The translations under genes and the position numbers were made by a program. A stretch of DNA of 15,018 nucleotides from GCA-002790365 sp964486645 (GTDB lineage: Bacteria; Bacteroidota; Ignavibacteria; Ignavibacteriales; Ignavibacteriaceae). This document shows positions 6,663 to 14,979 of the stretch, piece after piece. Positions within the stretch are counted from its first letter, which is position 1. The number at the start of each line of letters is the position of its first letter. Location of the stretch: assembly GCA_964486645.1 (NCBI GenBank), contig CAZAOG010000063.1, positions 1 to 15,018 of the forward strand, read 5' to 3'. The notes beneath the pieces are model-generated. The model did not search any database, had not been told where the DNA came from, and saw nothing but the letters and a program-made list of their open reading frames with translations.

Positions 6663-8105
6663 CTAATTGGACGTATCTCGAAAAGCTATAAATATTTTTC
6701 CGAATATCAGTGTTGCAATTACACCTACAAGCGTAAACCACGTCCAGGCAACAAGGTGTAGCGATATAACGACAACCATAGTTAAAATTCCGAGACTGAA
6801 TCCGAACAAAGCGCTTTTTTGTTTTGCTTTCTTCACAAAAATTCCGAGGAGAAAAGTACCCAAAAGACCTCCGTATGTAAACGAAGCAATGCTTAAAGCA
6901 ATTTCAACCACGGCTTTCGAGGTTTCCATAAAGAACATCGCGGCAAACACAAGCAGCACCGCCCAAAAAACAGTAACAGCTCTTGAAATTCTCAGCTTCT
7001 TACTTTCACTTATTTCTTTTTTAACAAACGGAAGGTAAAGGTCTAATACCGTTGATGAAGAAAGAGAGCTCATTGATGCCGCAAGAGTGGACATTGCAGC
7101 GGCGAATAACCCGGCAATTATAATTCCCGTCACACCTTGCGGAAGAACATTAATAATAAACATAGGAAATATTTCATCCGATTTTACATTAAGTGCTCCG
7201 TAATAAGCATAAAGCATTACGCCCAAAATTAAAAACACGGCAAATTGAAAAACTATTATAATTCCGCTTCCTATTACCGCCTTTTGCCCGTCCTTTAAGT
7301 TTCTTGTAGCAAATAATCTTTGTACGATTAACTGATCGGTTCCGTGAGATGCCATTGAAAGGAACATACCGCCTAAAATTCCGCCGAGCAAAGTATAGGG
7401 TTGACTGAAAAAGTTTTTTATTCCTCCTTGAAAACCGAGATTTAAAAAGTTGAATTTATTTGCTTTATCAGCAGCTTCAATAACACTTTGAAAACCGTTT
7501 GGGACAAGATTTAAAATGAAAATTCCCGCCGCAACGGCTCCGCCCAAATAAATAAACATCTGAATTACATCAACCCAAATTATTCCCTTCAATCCGCCGG
7601 TGTAGGTGTAAATCAGCGAAATGACTGCAATAATAATTATTGCCGAAGGATATGAAATATCGAGCATTAATTTTAAGGGAATAGCGGTTGCAAAAAGCCT
7701 TACTCCGTCGGCTGCAGTTCGTGTAAACAAAAACACTACCGATGCAAATGATCTTGTCTTCTTTCCGAATCTTTCCTCCAAATAGGTGTAGGCGGTTTTC
7801 AGTCCGCCGCTGTCGTAAGCAGGAAGAAACACATAAGCTACGACAATCCTGCCCAATAAAAATCCGATAGCGATCTGCAAAAAGTTAAGATTAGTAAGAT
7901 ATGCAAGTCCGGGAATGGAGATGAAAGTTAAAGTGCTTGTTTCTGCCGCGACAATTGAAAAACATACCGCCCACCAGGGAATTGTTTTTGATCCGGCAAA
8001 ATAATCATTAGTGGTTTTCTGCTTTCCGCCGGATATAATACCGAACAAAGCAATGCCGATTAAATAGACAACTATAATTATATAATCAATTGATGAAGCG
8101 GGCAA
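6663..8105 (-). CDS. Sodium:solute symporter family protein (480 residues, substrate unknown)
   Basis: This is a second Na+-coupled inner-membrane transporter of the SSS family, close to the typical length of PutP/SGLT-like proteins. Features in order are a first hydrophobic helix at about 6-24, DYFAGSKTIPWW at about 34-45, a TFISIPGLAYL stretch at about 60-70, HGTDQLIVQR at about 254-263, and the Na2-site helix AAAMSTLAASMSSLSS with Ser339-Thr340. About 13 membrane helices are visible. The HGTDQ...QR pattern resembles vitamin or iodide-type SLC5 relatives, but the substrate cannot be assigned. The start is TTG at 8105, preceded by AAGG at 7 nt, and lies 9 nt after the stop of the STAS gene. 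It is the last gene of the seven-gene cluster. Confidence 0.9.
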   Translation of the reverse strand: MPASSIDYIIIVVYLIGIALFGIISGGKQKTTNDYFAGSKTIPWWAVCFSIVAAETSTLTFISIPGLAYLTNLNFLQIAIGFLLGRIVVAYVFLPAYDSGGLKTAYTYLEERFGKKTRSFASVVFLFTRTAADGVRLFATAIPLKLMLDISYPSAIIIIAVISLIYTYTGGLKGIIWVDVIQMFIYLGGAVAAGIFILNLVPNGFQSVIEAADKANKFNFLNLGFQGGIKNFFSQPYTLLGGILGGMFLSMASHGTDQLIVQRLFATRNLKDGQKAVIGSGIIIVFQFAVFLILGVMLYAYYGALNVKSDEIFPMFIINVLPQGVTGIIIAGLFAAAMSTLAASMSSLSSSTVLDLYLPFVKKEISESKKLRISRAVTVFWAVLLVFAAMFFMETSKAVVEIALSIASFTYGGLLGTFLLGIFVKKAKQKSALFGFSLGILTMVVVISLHLVAWTWFTLVGVIATLIFGKIFIAFRDTSN

Positions 8106-8112
8106 GAAAAAA

Positions 8113-8116
8113 CCTT
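8113..8116 (-). promoter_or_regulatory. Shine-Dalgarno supporting the TTG start of the 480-residue symporter
   Basis: AAGG overlaps the TAA stop of the STAS gene on the minus strand and lies 7 nt before the TTG start, which suggests coupled translation. Confidence 0.55.
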
Positions 8117-8462
8117 AGGATTTTTTTAGCTCTGCAACTGCTTCCTCTACGCTGCTGCAAACCCTTAAAACTCTTTCGAGCTGTGTGATTTTTATGAGCG
8201 AATACACCCTTTCCGACGGAGCCGCCAATATCATTTCACCGCCGGAAGAATTTAAAATTCTGTTTGCAACAAGTATTGAACTTAAACCCGAACTATCGCA
8301 AGTTTCCACTTGGCTTAAGTCTATAATAAATTTTTGAACTCCTTCAACTTTCAACAACATTGTAAATTCGCCTTTTACAAGTCCGGAAATATTGGTATCC
8401 AAACGATTTTCGTTCAGTTTAAAAATAGTTATATCGTCTTGTTTTTTTATTTCAAAATTCAT
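8115..8462 (-). CDS. STAS-domain protein (anti-sigma factor antagonist-like)
   Basis: This is a 115-residue single-domain STAS protein of the SpoIIAA/RsbV kind. In known members a serine is phosphorylated by an anti-sigma kinase, and the dephosphorylated form binds that kinase to free a sigma factor or another partner. The conserved phosphorylation segment is visible as CDSSGLSSIL at about residues 58-67. The rest follows the alternating strand/helix pattern of the fold, ending in a helix (SSVEEAVAEL). The ATG has AAGGAT 5 nt upstream. It lies 9 nt after the GT9-like gene and 9 nt before the symporter gene. No HATPase anti-sigma kinase, PP2C phosphatase or sigma factor is in the window, so the partner is elsewhere or the protein acts in another way, for example with an envelope transport system. 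Confidence 0.85.
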   Translation of the reverse strand: MNFEIKKQDDITIFKLNENRLDTNISGLVKGEFTMLLKVEGVQKFIIDLSQVETCDSSGLSSILVANRILNSSGGEMILAAPSERVYSLIKITQLERVLRVCSSVEEAVAELKKS

Positions 8463-8471
8463 TGTAAATCC

Positions 8472-9008
8472 TTAAAACATTTGTAAACATTTTACTAAAT
8501 ATTTATACGCTTCTTCAGGTTCTCCGCCTTTATAAGATACTTGAAAATTATAAAACTTGTCGGAACCTTTTTTCTCAAAACCGATTTTTAAAGCCGACTT
8601 TGTCTGCGATGCGGCGTAGCTGTAGAACAAATTCTCCTTCCTGTTTAAATCTATCACTACGTCAAAGTTCCTTTCACTCAATTTACTTATTAATTTTTTC
8701 GAGGGCAATTTTATTTTGGTAATATCTCTGATTTCGTATTCGATTAAATTCGGTCTTAATTTCGGATTAATTAAGCTTACTCTGTAATCTTTTGTTAAAA
8801 TTGTAGCATGTTTCGATTCCGCTTTTAAGTATTCCAACACTCGCATCGAGTGGTGAAAGTCCGCTTCTTCGTCCGGCATAATAACTAAAAACGAGTATGA
8901 TTTTTTCAACAGAGAAGAAAAATCCATCTCACTAACAATTTGATTATTGATGCTTTTATTAATTTTATACTTAGCGATTATCGTTGTAAAAAAATCTGTA
9001 AATGCCAA
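8472..9008 (-). CDS. GT9 (heptosyltransferase)-like half-length protein
   Basis: This 178-residue protein resembles the N-terminal Rossmann half of glycosyltransferase family 9 proteins. A hydrophobic strand (SFLVIMPDEEADFHHS, about 39-54) is followed by an NFDVVIDLNRKENLFY segment (about 113-128) and SALKIGF (about 138-144). In GT9 enzymes the similar segments are DVVIDLQ and RIGF. Family members are usually about 340 residues, so the nucleotide-sugar-binding C-terminal half is absent. No frameshift or leftover half is visible in the 9 nt before the next gene, so this is a short protein rather than an obvious break. Catalytic activity is doubtful. The start is TTG at 9008, 2 nt after the ligA stop, with only a weak AGAG upstream; an internal ATG at residue 28 is a less likely start. 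Confidence 0.68.
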   Translation of the reverse strand: MAFTDFFTTIIAKYKINKSINNQIVSEMDFSSLLKKSYSFLVIMPDEEADFHHSMRVLEYLKAESKHATILTKDYRVSLINPKLRPNLIEYEIRDITKIKLPSKKLISKLSERNFDVVIDLNRKENLFYSYAASQTKSALKIGFEKKGSDKFYNFQVSYKGGEPEEAYKYLVKCLQMF

Positions 9009-9010
9009 CT

Positions 9011-11032
9011 TTATTTCTCTAAATGTTTTTTAAATTCTTCTTCGTTTAAAACAGTTACTCCCAATAGTTCAGCTTTCTTTAATTTAGATCCCGGATTTTC
9101 TCCGCAAAGAAGATAATCCGTGTTTTTGCTGACGCTCGAAGTAACTTTTCCGCCTCTATTTGTTATTTCCTCGGCAGCGGCGTCTCGAGTGTAACCGGAT
9201 AAGGTTCCGGTTAGAACAAATGTTTTTCCGGTAAAAAATGATTTTTCAATCTCTTTCTTCTCTTCCTTAAAATTCAGTCCGTGTTTGATTAAACTGTTTA
9301 CAACTTTCAGGTTATGTTTGTTTGAAAAATACTCGACAACGCTGGCACTGATGCTTGGACCGATTTCCGGAATAGATGATATTTCCTCTTCCGAAGCTTT
9401 AATTATTGTTTCTATATCCGAGAAATAATCTACAATTTTTTTTGCAGCGCCGCTGCCCACATATCTGATTCCCAATGCAAACAACACTTTTGAAAACGGT
9501 TTTTTCTTGCTTTCTTCTATGGAAGATAAAAGATTATCCACACTTTTTTCGCCGAGCCTTTCAATCTTTATCAGCCGTTCTCTTTTATCTTTAAGTGAAT
9601 AAATATCGTCAAAATTATAAATCAGTTTTTCTTCCACAAATAAATCGATAAGCGCTTCACCCAATCCTTCTATATCCATTGCTCCCCGGGAGGCAAAATG
9701 AATTAGTTTTGCTTTTATCTGTGCGGAACATTCGCTGTTAATACAATAAATTGCCACCTCGTCTTCGGGTTTATAAACCTTACTGCCGCAAACGGGGCAT
9801 TTATCCGGCGGAATAACTTTTTTTGAATCTTCGGGTCTTTTATCGGTAATTACGGAAACAACTTTCGGTATAACATCGCCGCCTTTTTCTAGCACAACTT
9901 TATCGCCTTCTCTTATATCCTTTCTATATATTTCGTCAATATTGTGCAGGGTTGCTCTGCTGACCGTAGAACCTGAAAGAAAAACCGGTTCCATTTCGGC
10001 AACCGGGGTTATTGTACCGGTTCTGCCGACTTGCCAGGTAATTTTTTTAATTCTCGTGAACTCCTGTTTTGCTTTAAATTTATAAGCTACGGCCCACTTG
10101 GGCGATTTTGCAATGTTGCCGATTATTCTTTGCTGCCTGATTGAGTTTACTTTTATAACGGCGCCGTCAATTTCGTATCCCAATGAATCTCGAATTTCTT
10201 CAAACCGATGACAAACATCCAATACTTCATTTATGTTTTGGCAGACTTTATAATTCGGATTTACGTTAAATCCCAATTCTTTTAATATTTCCAAATTTTG
10301 CCGCTGCGTTTCCAATGTACCGGAATTATTGAGCAGCAAAGTATAAACGAAAATATTTAACGGTCGTTTTGCTACTATTTTCGGGTCCTGTAATTTTAAT
10401 GTGCCGGCGGCAGAATTGCGGGGGTTGGCAAAAAGTTTTTCTCCATTTCTTTCCCTCTCCTTGTTCAACTCTTTGAAACCGTCGATGCTCATAAATATTT
10501 CACCTCTAACTACAAAGTCATCCAACGGAAAAGGCGTTTTTATGTTCGTGTTTACTTTTAAAGGAATTGATTTAATGGTTTTTACATTAGCCGTAACTTC
10601 TTCACCGGTAGTTCCGTCGCCTCTTGTTGCCGCGGAAAACAAATAACCGTTTTTGTAATGAATACTTATCGAAGCGCCGTCAATTTTAAGTTCAACAACA
10701 TAACTTACTTTTTCATCGGCGGGCAGCGCTTCTTTTACCTTTCTGTCAAAATCAACCAGGTCTTCTTCATTATAAGTATTTGCCAAACTAAGCATAGGAA
10801 CCGAATGCTCAACCGGTTTAAATTCTTTTGTGAGGTCTTTACCGACTCTTTGGGTTGGTGAATCAGGTGTAATTAGATGCGGATATTCTTCTTCGTACTT
10901 TTCCAGTTCTTTCATCAGCATATCGTATTCTTTGTCGCTTATTGTAGGCTGAGCAAGAACGTAATAACTGTACTCGTGCTTTTTAATTATATCCCTGAGT
11001 TCTTTAATCTTTTTTAATATTTTATCTGACAT
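9011..11032 (-). CDS. ligA: NAD-dependent DNA ligase LigA
   Basis: LigA seals nicks in DNA during replication and repair, using NAD+ as the adenylate donor. At 673 residues it has the normal length and full domain order. The N-terminal Ia domain includes the NAD-binding region near 20-60. The adenylation domain has Lys116 in ELKIDGAS as the AMP-accepting lysine. Further nucleotidyltransferase motifs include EIDGAVIKV (about 287-295) and WAVAYKFKA (about 313-321). These are followed by an OB fold, a four-cysteine zinc finger (Cys412, Cys415, Cys430, Cys435), helix-hairpin-helix repeats (about 445-575) and a C-terminal BRCT domain (about 599-671). The ATG directly follows the TAA of the RodZ-like gene with no gap, so the two genes are co-transcribed and probably coupled. 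Confidence 0.98.
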   Translation of the reverse strand: MSDKILKKIKELRDIIKKHEYSYYVLAQPTISDKEYDMLMKELEKYEEEYPHLITPDSPTQRVGKDLTKEFKPVEHSVPMLSLANTYNEEDLVDFDRKVKEALPADEKVSYVVELKIDGASISIHYKNGYLFSAATRGDGTTGEEVTANVKTIKSIPLKVNTNIKTPFPLDDFVVRGEIFMSIDGFKELNKERERNGEKLFANPRNSAAGTLKLQDPKIVAKRPLNIFVYTLLLNNSGTLETQRQNLEILKELGFNVNPNYKVCQNINEVLDVCHRFEEIRDSLGYEIDGAVIKVNSIRQQRIIGNIAKSPKWAVAYKFKAKQEFTRIKKITWQVGRTGTITPVAEMEPVFLSGSTVSRATLHNIDEIYRKDIREGDKVVLEKGGDVIPKVVSVITDKRPEDSKKVIPPDKCPVCGSKVYKPEDEVAIYCINSECSAQIKAKLIHFASRGAMDIEGLGEALIDLFVEEKLIYNFDDIYSLKDKRERLIKIERLGEKSVDNLLSSIEESKKKPFSKVLFALGIRYVGSGAAKKIVDYFSDIETIIKASEEEISSIPEIGPSISASVVEYFSNKHNLKVVNSLIKHGLNFKEEKKEIEKSFFTGKTFVLTGTLSGYTRDAAAEEITNRGGKVTSSVSKNTDYLLCGENPGSKLKKAELLGVTVLNEEEFKKHLEK

Positions 11033-11908
11033 TTAATTATTAGTAAAGGTAGGTTCCGTCTTTAAATAATTTATTCCGTCTTTAGTAATTAAAAGATATC
11101 TTACAACTTTATCTTTACCTGAAAAATCTAAATTAGTGTTATTTAAATTTAGAGATACACTTCCGGAGTTGCCTATTATTATTTTAAATCTTTTGTATGA
11201 AGTAAGATTAACCTTTGAACCCGGATACAGCATAAATTCTCTCGGTTTGTTTGTATCGGATTGTACTTTTATCCACGACGTATCCGTTGAAGAAATAAGC
11301 AGGGATAATGTTTTTCCTTTTTTAATAGTAGCTCCGGCTTTAATATTTTCTTCAACAAATCTTTGCTGATTTTCTTTTCTTACCTCTTCGTATGGTTTTT
11401 CTTTTACAATTATTTCAGGTTCGTTATTTGAACTGAAAATAAGCAGGGCGGTTATTACTATTAAAATAATGCCCGCAATAATAGATGTTATTTTCACTTT
11501 TTGCTTATCGGAAAAAAAGTTGTTTACGTTTTTAGCGGCTATGTCTAAAATAGGAATTTTTTGTTGTTCGCCGAATAATTTTTCTTTTGGTTCTTCTTTA
11601 ACTTTTTCTTCTTCTTTCTCCGCAACGGGTTTCGGTTCGATTTCTACTTCTTCTTTACTTTTAGTGTAGTCGATTCCTTTTTTAGCGGCTTCGTATTTTT
11701 TTATTGTTTCGTCCGCGTTAAGTCCCACTAAATTCGCATAATCTTTTATAAAAGCTTTTACGTATAATTCGGGGAGAAAGGAAAAATCACCCTTTTCCAT
11801 CGATTCTAAAAACTTGATATCCAGCCGGGATCTTGCCGATAAATTATGAAGCGAAATGTCGGCTTTTTCTCTGGCTTCTTTTAATTCTTGTGCAAATTTA
11901 TCTAACAT
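11033..11908 (-). CDS. RodZ-like helix-turn-helix membrane protein
   Basis: This is a 291-residue single-pass membrane protein with the RodZ domain order. A cytoplasmic Xre/HTH_25-type helix-turn-helix covers about residues 3-70 (LKEAREKADISLHNLSARS). A charged Glu/Lys/Pro-rich linker runs from about 80 to 118. One membrane helix lies at about 139-158. A periplasmic DUF4115-like beta domain ends the protein at about 195-283 (DTSWIKV, YPGSKVNLTS). In known bacteria RodZ links MreB filaments to the cell-wall elongation complex; the HTH binds MreB rather than acting only as a DNA-binding regulator. No mreB is present here. The ATG at 11908 is 16 nt after the rsmB stop and has no evident Shine-Dalgarno; the gene abuts ligA. 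RodZ-like is confident, but function as a true cell-shape protein is inferred. Confidence 0.85.
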   Translation of the reverse strand: MLDKFAQELKEAREKADISLHNLSARSRLDIKFLESMEKGDFSFLPELYVKAFIKDYANLVGLNADETIKKYEAAKKGIDYTKSKEEVEIEPKPVAEKEEEKVKEEPKEKLFGEQQKIPILDIAAKNVNNFFSDKQKVKITSIIAGIILIVITALLIFSSNNEPEIIVKEKPYEEVRKENQQRFVEENIKAGATIKKGKTLSLLISSTDTSWIKVQSDTNKPREFMLYPGSKVNLTSYKRFKIIIGNSGSVSLNLNNTNLDFSGKDKVVRYLLITKDGINYLKTEPTFTNN

Positions 11909-11924
11909 ATAATTTCGGATTTTT

Positions 11925-13295
11925 TTAATTACATTTTACAATTTTAGCAGCAAAGGCTCCGTCTGTATTATGAATATGCGGCAGAGTTTGAATGCAGCCG
12001 TTTTCGTCGATTAATTCAGACGGAAATCTTTGTGATATTTCTTTTAATTTAAATTCAGGATTATTTTGCAAAAATTTGTTTATAATTTCAAAATTTTCTT
12101 CCGGTTCTATGGAACACGTACTGTAAACAACAATACCGTTGTCTTTTATTAAAGTGGAAGCTTTTGTCAATAATTTATATTGAAGTTCAGTCAATCTTCT
12201 TAAATCGAGCAGGTCGTGTTTCCATTTAATATCGGGTTTCTTTCTTAACGTACCGAAGCCGGAACAGGGTACATCGGCTAATATTCTGTCAAACTTCTCG
12301 CCTTCGTAATCCATAGCATCTGTTTCAACGGCATTTATACAGGTAATACCCAAACGGTTCATATTTTTTTCCAGTAATTTAAGTCTGCTTTCATATCTGT
12401 CAATAGCAACTATTTCACCCTCATTGTGCATTAGTCCGGCAAGGTAAGCTGATTTACCGCCGGGAGCTGCGCATAAATCCAGCACCCTCATTCCGGGTTC
12501 AACGTCTAAAAGTCTGCAAGCCAATCCGGCGCTTTCATCCTGAATATTGAAATAACCCTTTGAAAAGCATTCCCACGAAGTTATGTTTGTTAAATTTTTA
12601 AGTTTAAAAAATTCGGGTAAATATTTGCCTTGGGTAAACTCAAGGTTTACTGATTTTAACAGCTCTTTAAATTCTTCCTGTTCGATTTTTATAGCGTTAA
12701 TTTTTAAAGTTAAAAAAGGTTTTTCATTGTTGGCGGCTAACAGTTTTTCCGTTTCTTCCCTTCCGAATCTCTTAAGATATCTTTTAACTATCCATGAAGG
12801 ATGGGAATAATAAGCGGTTAAATATCCGGGTAAATCTTCATCTGGATCGGGATATCTGATTGCGTTTTTGTTTTTTAAAATATTTCTAAGAACGGCATTG
12901 GTTAAATCGGCCGGCTTTTGACCCTGAAGTTTTTTTACAAACTCTACGGCTTCGTTAACGGCTGCATAATCGGGTACTTTGTCTAAAAACATTATTTGGT
13001 ACAGTGCGACTCTAAGTCCGTTTTTTAAATTTGGAATTGCTTTTGAAAATTGACCTTTATAAAACCCGTTCAATATCCAATCCAATCTACCCATCCACCT
13101 TACAACGCCGTGAACAATTTTGTACAGAAGAGCTTTATCTTTTCCGATTAACTCAGGGTCTTTTAGTTCTATGTCCAAAAGTTTATCAAGATAAGCGTCC
13201 GTTCTTTCAACTCTGTTCAATATTTTTACCGCTCTTCCCCTAACGCCTTCGTAAAGGGCTTTAATAGTATGTGCTTCAGTTTCACTTATATTCAT
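11925..13295 (-). CDS. rsmB: 16S rRNA (cytosine-967-C5)-methyltransferase RsmB
   Basis: RsmB transfers a methyl group from S-adenosylmethionine to C5 of cytosine 967 of 16S rRNA. The 456-residue protein has an N-terminal NusB-like RNA-binding domain (about 20-145) and a C-terminal Rossmann methyltransferase domain (about 240-455). Visible motifs are the SAM-binding LDLCAAPGGKS (about 272-282), DVPCSGFGTLRKKPDIKW with Cys344, and YSTCSIEPEEN with the catalytic Cys394. The two-cysteine arrangement is that of RNA m5C methyltransferases. The start ATG overlaps the upstream gene's TGA by 4 nt (ATGA), a clear sign of coupled translation. The NusB-like domain favours RsmB over related RsmF/YebU-type enzymes. 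Confidence 0.95.
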   Translation of the reverse strand: MNISETEAHTIKALYEGVRGRAVKILNRVERTDAYLDKLLDIELKDPELIGKDKALLYKIVHGVVRWMGRLDWILNGFYKGQFSKAIPNLKNGLRVALYQIMFLDKVPDYAAVNEAVEFVKKLQGQKPADLTNAVLRNILKNKNAIRYPDPDEDLPGYLTAYYSHPSWIVKRYLKRFGREETEKLLAANNEKPFLTLKINAIKIEQEEFKELLKSVNLEFTQGKYLPEFFKLKNLTNITSWECFSKGYFNIQDESAGLACRLLDVEPGMRVLDLCAAPGGKSAYLAGLMHNEGEIVAIDRYESRLKLLEKNMNRLGITCINAVETDAMDYEGEKFDRILADVPCSGFGTLRKKPDIKWKHDLLDLRRLTELQYKLLTKASTLIKDNGIVVYSTCSIEPEENFEIINKFLQNNPEFKLKEISQRFPSELIDENGCIQTLPHIHNTDGAFAAKIVKCN

Positions 13296-14542
13296 TTATA
13301 TCCTTTCCTTTCTCTTTTTGTAACGTTAAATATCTTCTCAAATAATTTCTTGTCTGTCGTATTAAAAGTTCTGTTCCGTCTTCCGTAAACTATTGAAGCT
13401 GTTTCCTCGGCTTTGTTCAGCTTATACGTTTTTGAATTTTCGCATCCGCCCCAGGTGAATGAAGGAATATATTTTTCAGGAAAACCGGCTCCGTAAATAT
13501 TGCAGGAAAATCCTATTACGGTTGCCGTATTTAACATAGTGTTTATGGCTGTTTTTGTGTGATCGCCTACAATTGCGCCTAAAAATTTTGTGCCCGTGTT
13601 TATCGGTTTACCGTTTACTTTTACTTTGATGTTTCCGTAGTTGTTTTTTAAGTCGCTGCAGTTCGTATCGGCGCCAAGATTTACCCAACTGCCCAAATAG
13701 GCGTGACCGATAAACCCTGCATGCTGTTTGTTGGAATAAGACAGCATTATTGTATCTTCAACTTCACCGCCGACTTTACAATTACTGCCTATGCTCACAT
13801 TATCGTAGAGAACAGCAGCTGATTTTATTGTAGTTGATTCGCCGATATAGACGGGTCCTTCAATTACAGAATTGGGATGAATAAATACATTTTTATCAAT
13901 ACATATTGGTCCCCTTGAAGCTTCCAGCACCACCCCGGGATTTATCTTAACACCATTTTTAACAAATATATTTTTTCTGTTAACGGTTTGAACACCCTTT
14001 GGAAATGTTTTTGTAAATGAAGTTCTATACTTCCGCACAAAATATTTTGAATCGTTTATCAATTCATCTTTGTTATTTTTAATTAAATCCCAGATGTATT
14101 CGGTTAAATTTATATTAACCTTTTCGGCAGGAATTCCTTTAAAAGAATTTTTCGTGAATTTTTCAGGCAAGTTTTTCTTAAATATATCAAGTTTTTTACC
14201 GCTTAACTTTACGGCGGCTATGTCTGTACCCGAAAGAAAAACTTTGTTCTCCGATTTATCGGCTCTTATAATTTTTAAAATTTCCCGGTTAAATAAAATC
14301 CTTCCGTTTATAAACAGACATTCGTTTTCCGATATTTTATTTATTTCAAATTTGGGATTTTGAAGCTTTAATGTTTCTTCCAAATATTTTCTGCAGTGAA
14401 GAGATACTCTTGTTTTGGGGAAAAGATGAATAATTTTTTCTCGCAGCGTGTAAATTCCGCAGACTAAATCATACACCGGTCTGGTAAGAGTTAAGGGGTT
14501 AAATTGGTTTATTTTATCGTCTTCAAAAATACAAATCTGCAT
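13292..14542 (-). CDS. GlmU-like sugar nucleotidyltransferase/acetyltransferase (Bacteroidota-type)
   Basis: This 416-residue protein matches the alternative GlmU-like family of Bacteroidota and relatives. Those proteins are thought to make UDP-N-acetylglucosamine from glucosamine-1-phosphate. The N-terminal part (about 1-185) has the family signature FEDD...NPLTLTRPVYDLVCGIYTLREK, with TLTRP at about 18-22. It lacks the classical GlmU LAAGxGTRM loop. The C-terminal part (about 192-345) is a left-handed beta-helix built of hexapeptide repeats (for example VFIHPNSVIEGPVYIGEST), as in acyltransferases. Its product would feed peptidoglycan and lipopolysaccharide synthesis. The ATG at 14542 has a weak AAGAG upstream. 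It is the first gene of the seven-gene cluster and overlaps rsmB by 4 nt. The exact substrate is inferred from the family and is not proven. Confidence 0.83.
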   Translation of the reverse strand: MQICIFEDDKINQFNPLTLTRPVYDLVCGIYTLREKIIHLFPKTRVSLHCRKYLEETLKLQNPKFEINKISENECLFINGRILFNREILKIIRADKSENKVFLSGTDIAAVKLSGKKLDIFKKNLPEKFTKNSFKGIPAEKVNINLTEYIWDLIKNNKDELINDSKYFVRKYRTSFTKTFPKGVQTVNRKNIFVKNGVKINPGVVLEASRGPICIDKNVFIHPNSVIEGPVYIGESTTIKSAAVLYDNVSIGSNCKVGGEVEDTIMLSYSNKQHAGFIGHAYLGSWVNLGADTNCSDLKNNYGNIKVKVNGKPINTGTKFLGAIVGDHTKTAINTMLNTATVIGFSCNIYGAGFPEKYIPSFTWGGCENSKTYKLNKAEETASIVYGRRNRTFNTTDKKLFEKIFNVTKRERKGYK

Positions 14543-14653
14543 AATAAACTCTTTATATAATTACTACCAATAATTTAGCATTTTTAATAATAATAATCTT
14601 AGAATAAATAAATGAGTATTTATAAAAAAGAATATTTTTTATTTAAAATAAAA
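14543..14653. other. Probable promoter region of the seven-gene cluster
   Basis: This AT-rich gap lies between the rpmE2 terminator and the GlmU-like start. Sequences such as TTATAT occur near position 14560 on the minus strand, but I cannot pick a -35 with confidence. The cluster must have a promoter here if the upstream hairpin terminates efficiently. Confidence 0.35.
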
Positions 14654-14678
14654 AATCCGGCGGCTGCCGGATTAAAAA
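14643..14678 (-). terminator. Intrinsic terminator of rpmE2
   Basis: The 8-bp perfect stem AATCCGGC/GCCGGATT (14654-14673), four of whose pairs form a CCGG core, has a 4-base loop. On the minus strand it is followed by a T-rich tail at 14653-14643 and preceded by the rpmE2 stop 20 bases away. This is a classic rho-independent terminator and separates rpmE2 from the downstream cluster. Confidence 0.9.
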
Positions 14679-14693
14679 GCAACAATATAATTA

Positions 14694-14942
14694 TTATTTT
14701 TTCTTAGCATATTTTCTGTTGAATTTCTCAACTCGTCCTGCTGTATCAAGTAATTTCTGTTTACCTGTAAAAAAAGGATGAGAACCGCTGGAGATTTCCA
14801 GTTTTACAAGCGGATAAGTGTTTCCGTCTTCCCATTTAATTGTATCATCGGTTTTAATTGTAGATTTTGTTAAAATGGCAAAATCACAGGAACCGTCTTG
14901 AAAGACCACGGGTCTGTAATTTGGATGTATTCCTTTTTTCAT
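14694..14942 (-). CDS. rpmE2: 50S ribosomal protein L31 type B
   Basis: This 82-residue component of the large ribosomal subunit is the normal length for the type B (zinc-free, C-) form. The family pattern MKKGIHPNYRPVVFQD opens the protein, and GSHPFFTGKQKLLDTAGRVEKF covers about 53-74, ending in a lysine-rich tail. The paired zinc-binding cysteines of type A L31 are missing; only Cys19 is present. The ATG has AAGGA 6 nt upstream. The gene stands alone, with its own promoter and terminator. In some bacteria type B copies are Zur-controlled, but I see no Zur-like palindrome at this promoter. Confidence 0.97.
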   Translation of the reverse strand: MKKGIHPNYRPVVFQDGSCDFAILTKSTIKTDDTIKWEDGNTYPLVKLEISSGSHPFFTGKQKLLDTAGRVEKFNRKYAKKK

Positions 14943-14948
14943 CGTATG

Positions 14949-14954
14949 TCCTTA
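14949..14954 (-). promoter_or_regulatory. Ribosome binding site of rpmE2
   Basis: TAAGGA is followed by 6 nt and the ATG, the best Shine-Dalgarno in the window, as expected for a highly expressed ribosomal protein. Confidence 0.75.
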
Positions 14955-14979
14955 ATTATAATAATTATTTTAAAAAATA

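Noticed and set aside
4408..8105. The two sodium:solute symporters as a recent tandem duplication
   Set aside because: They differ by about 100 residues, and their motifs around the first helices and substrate region are clearly different.
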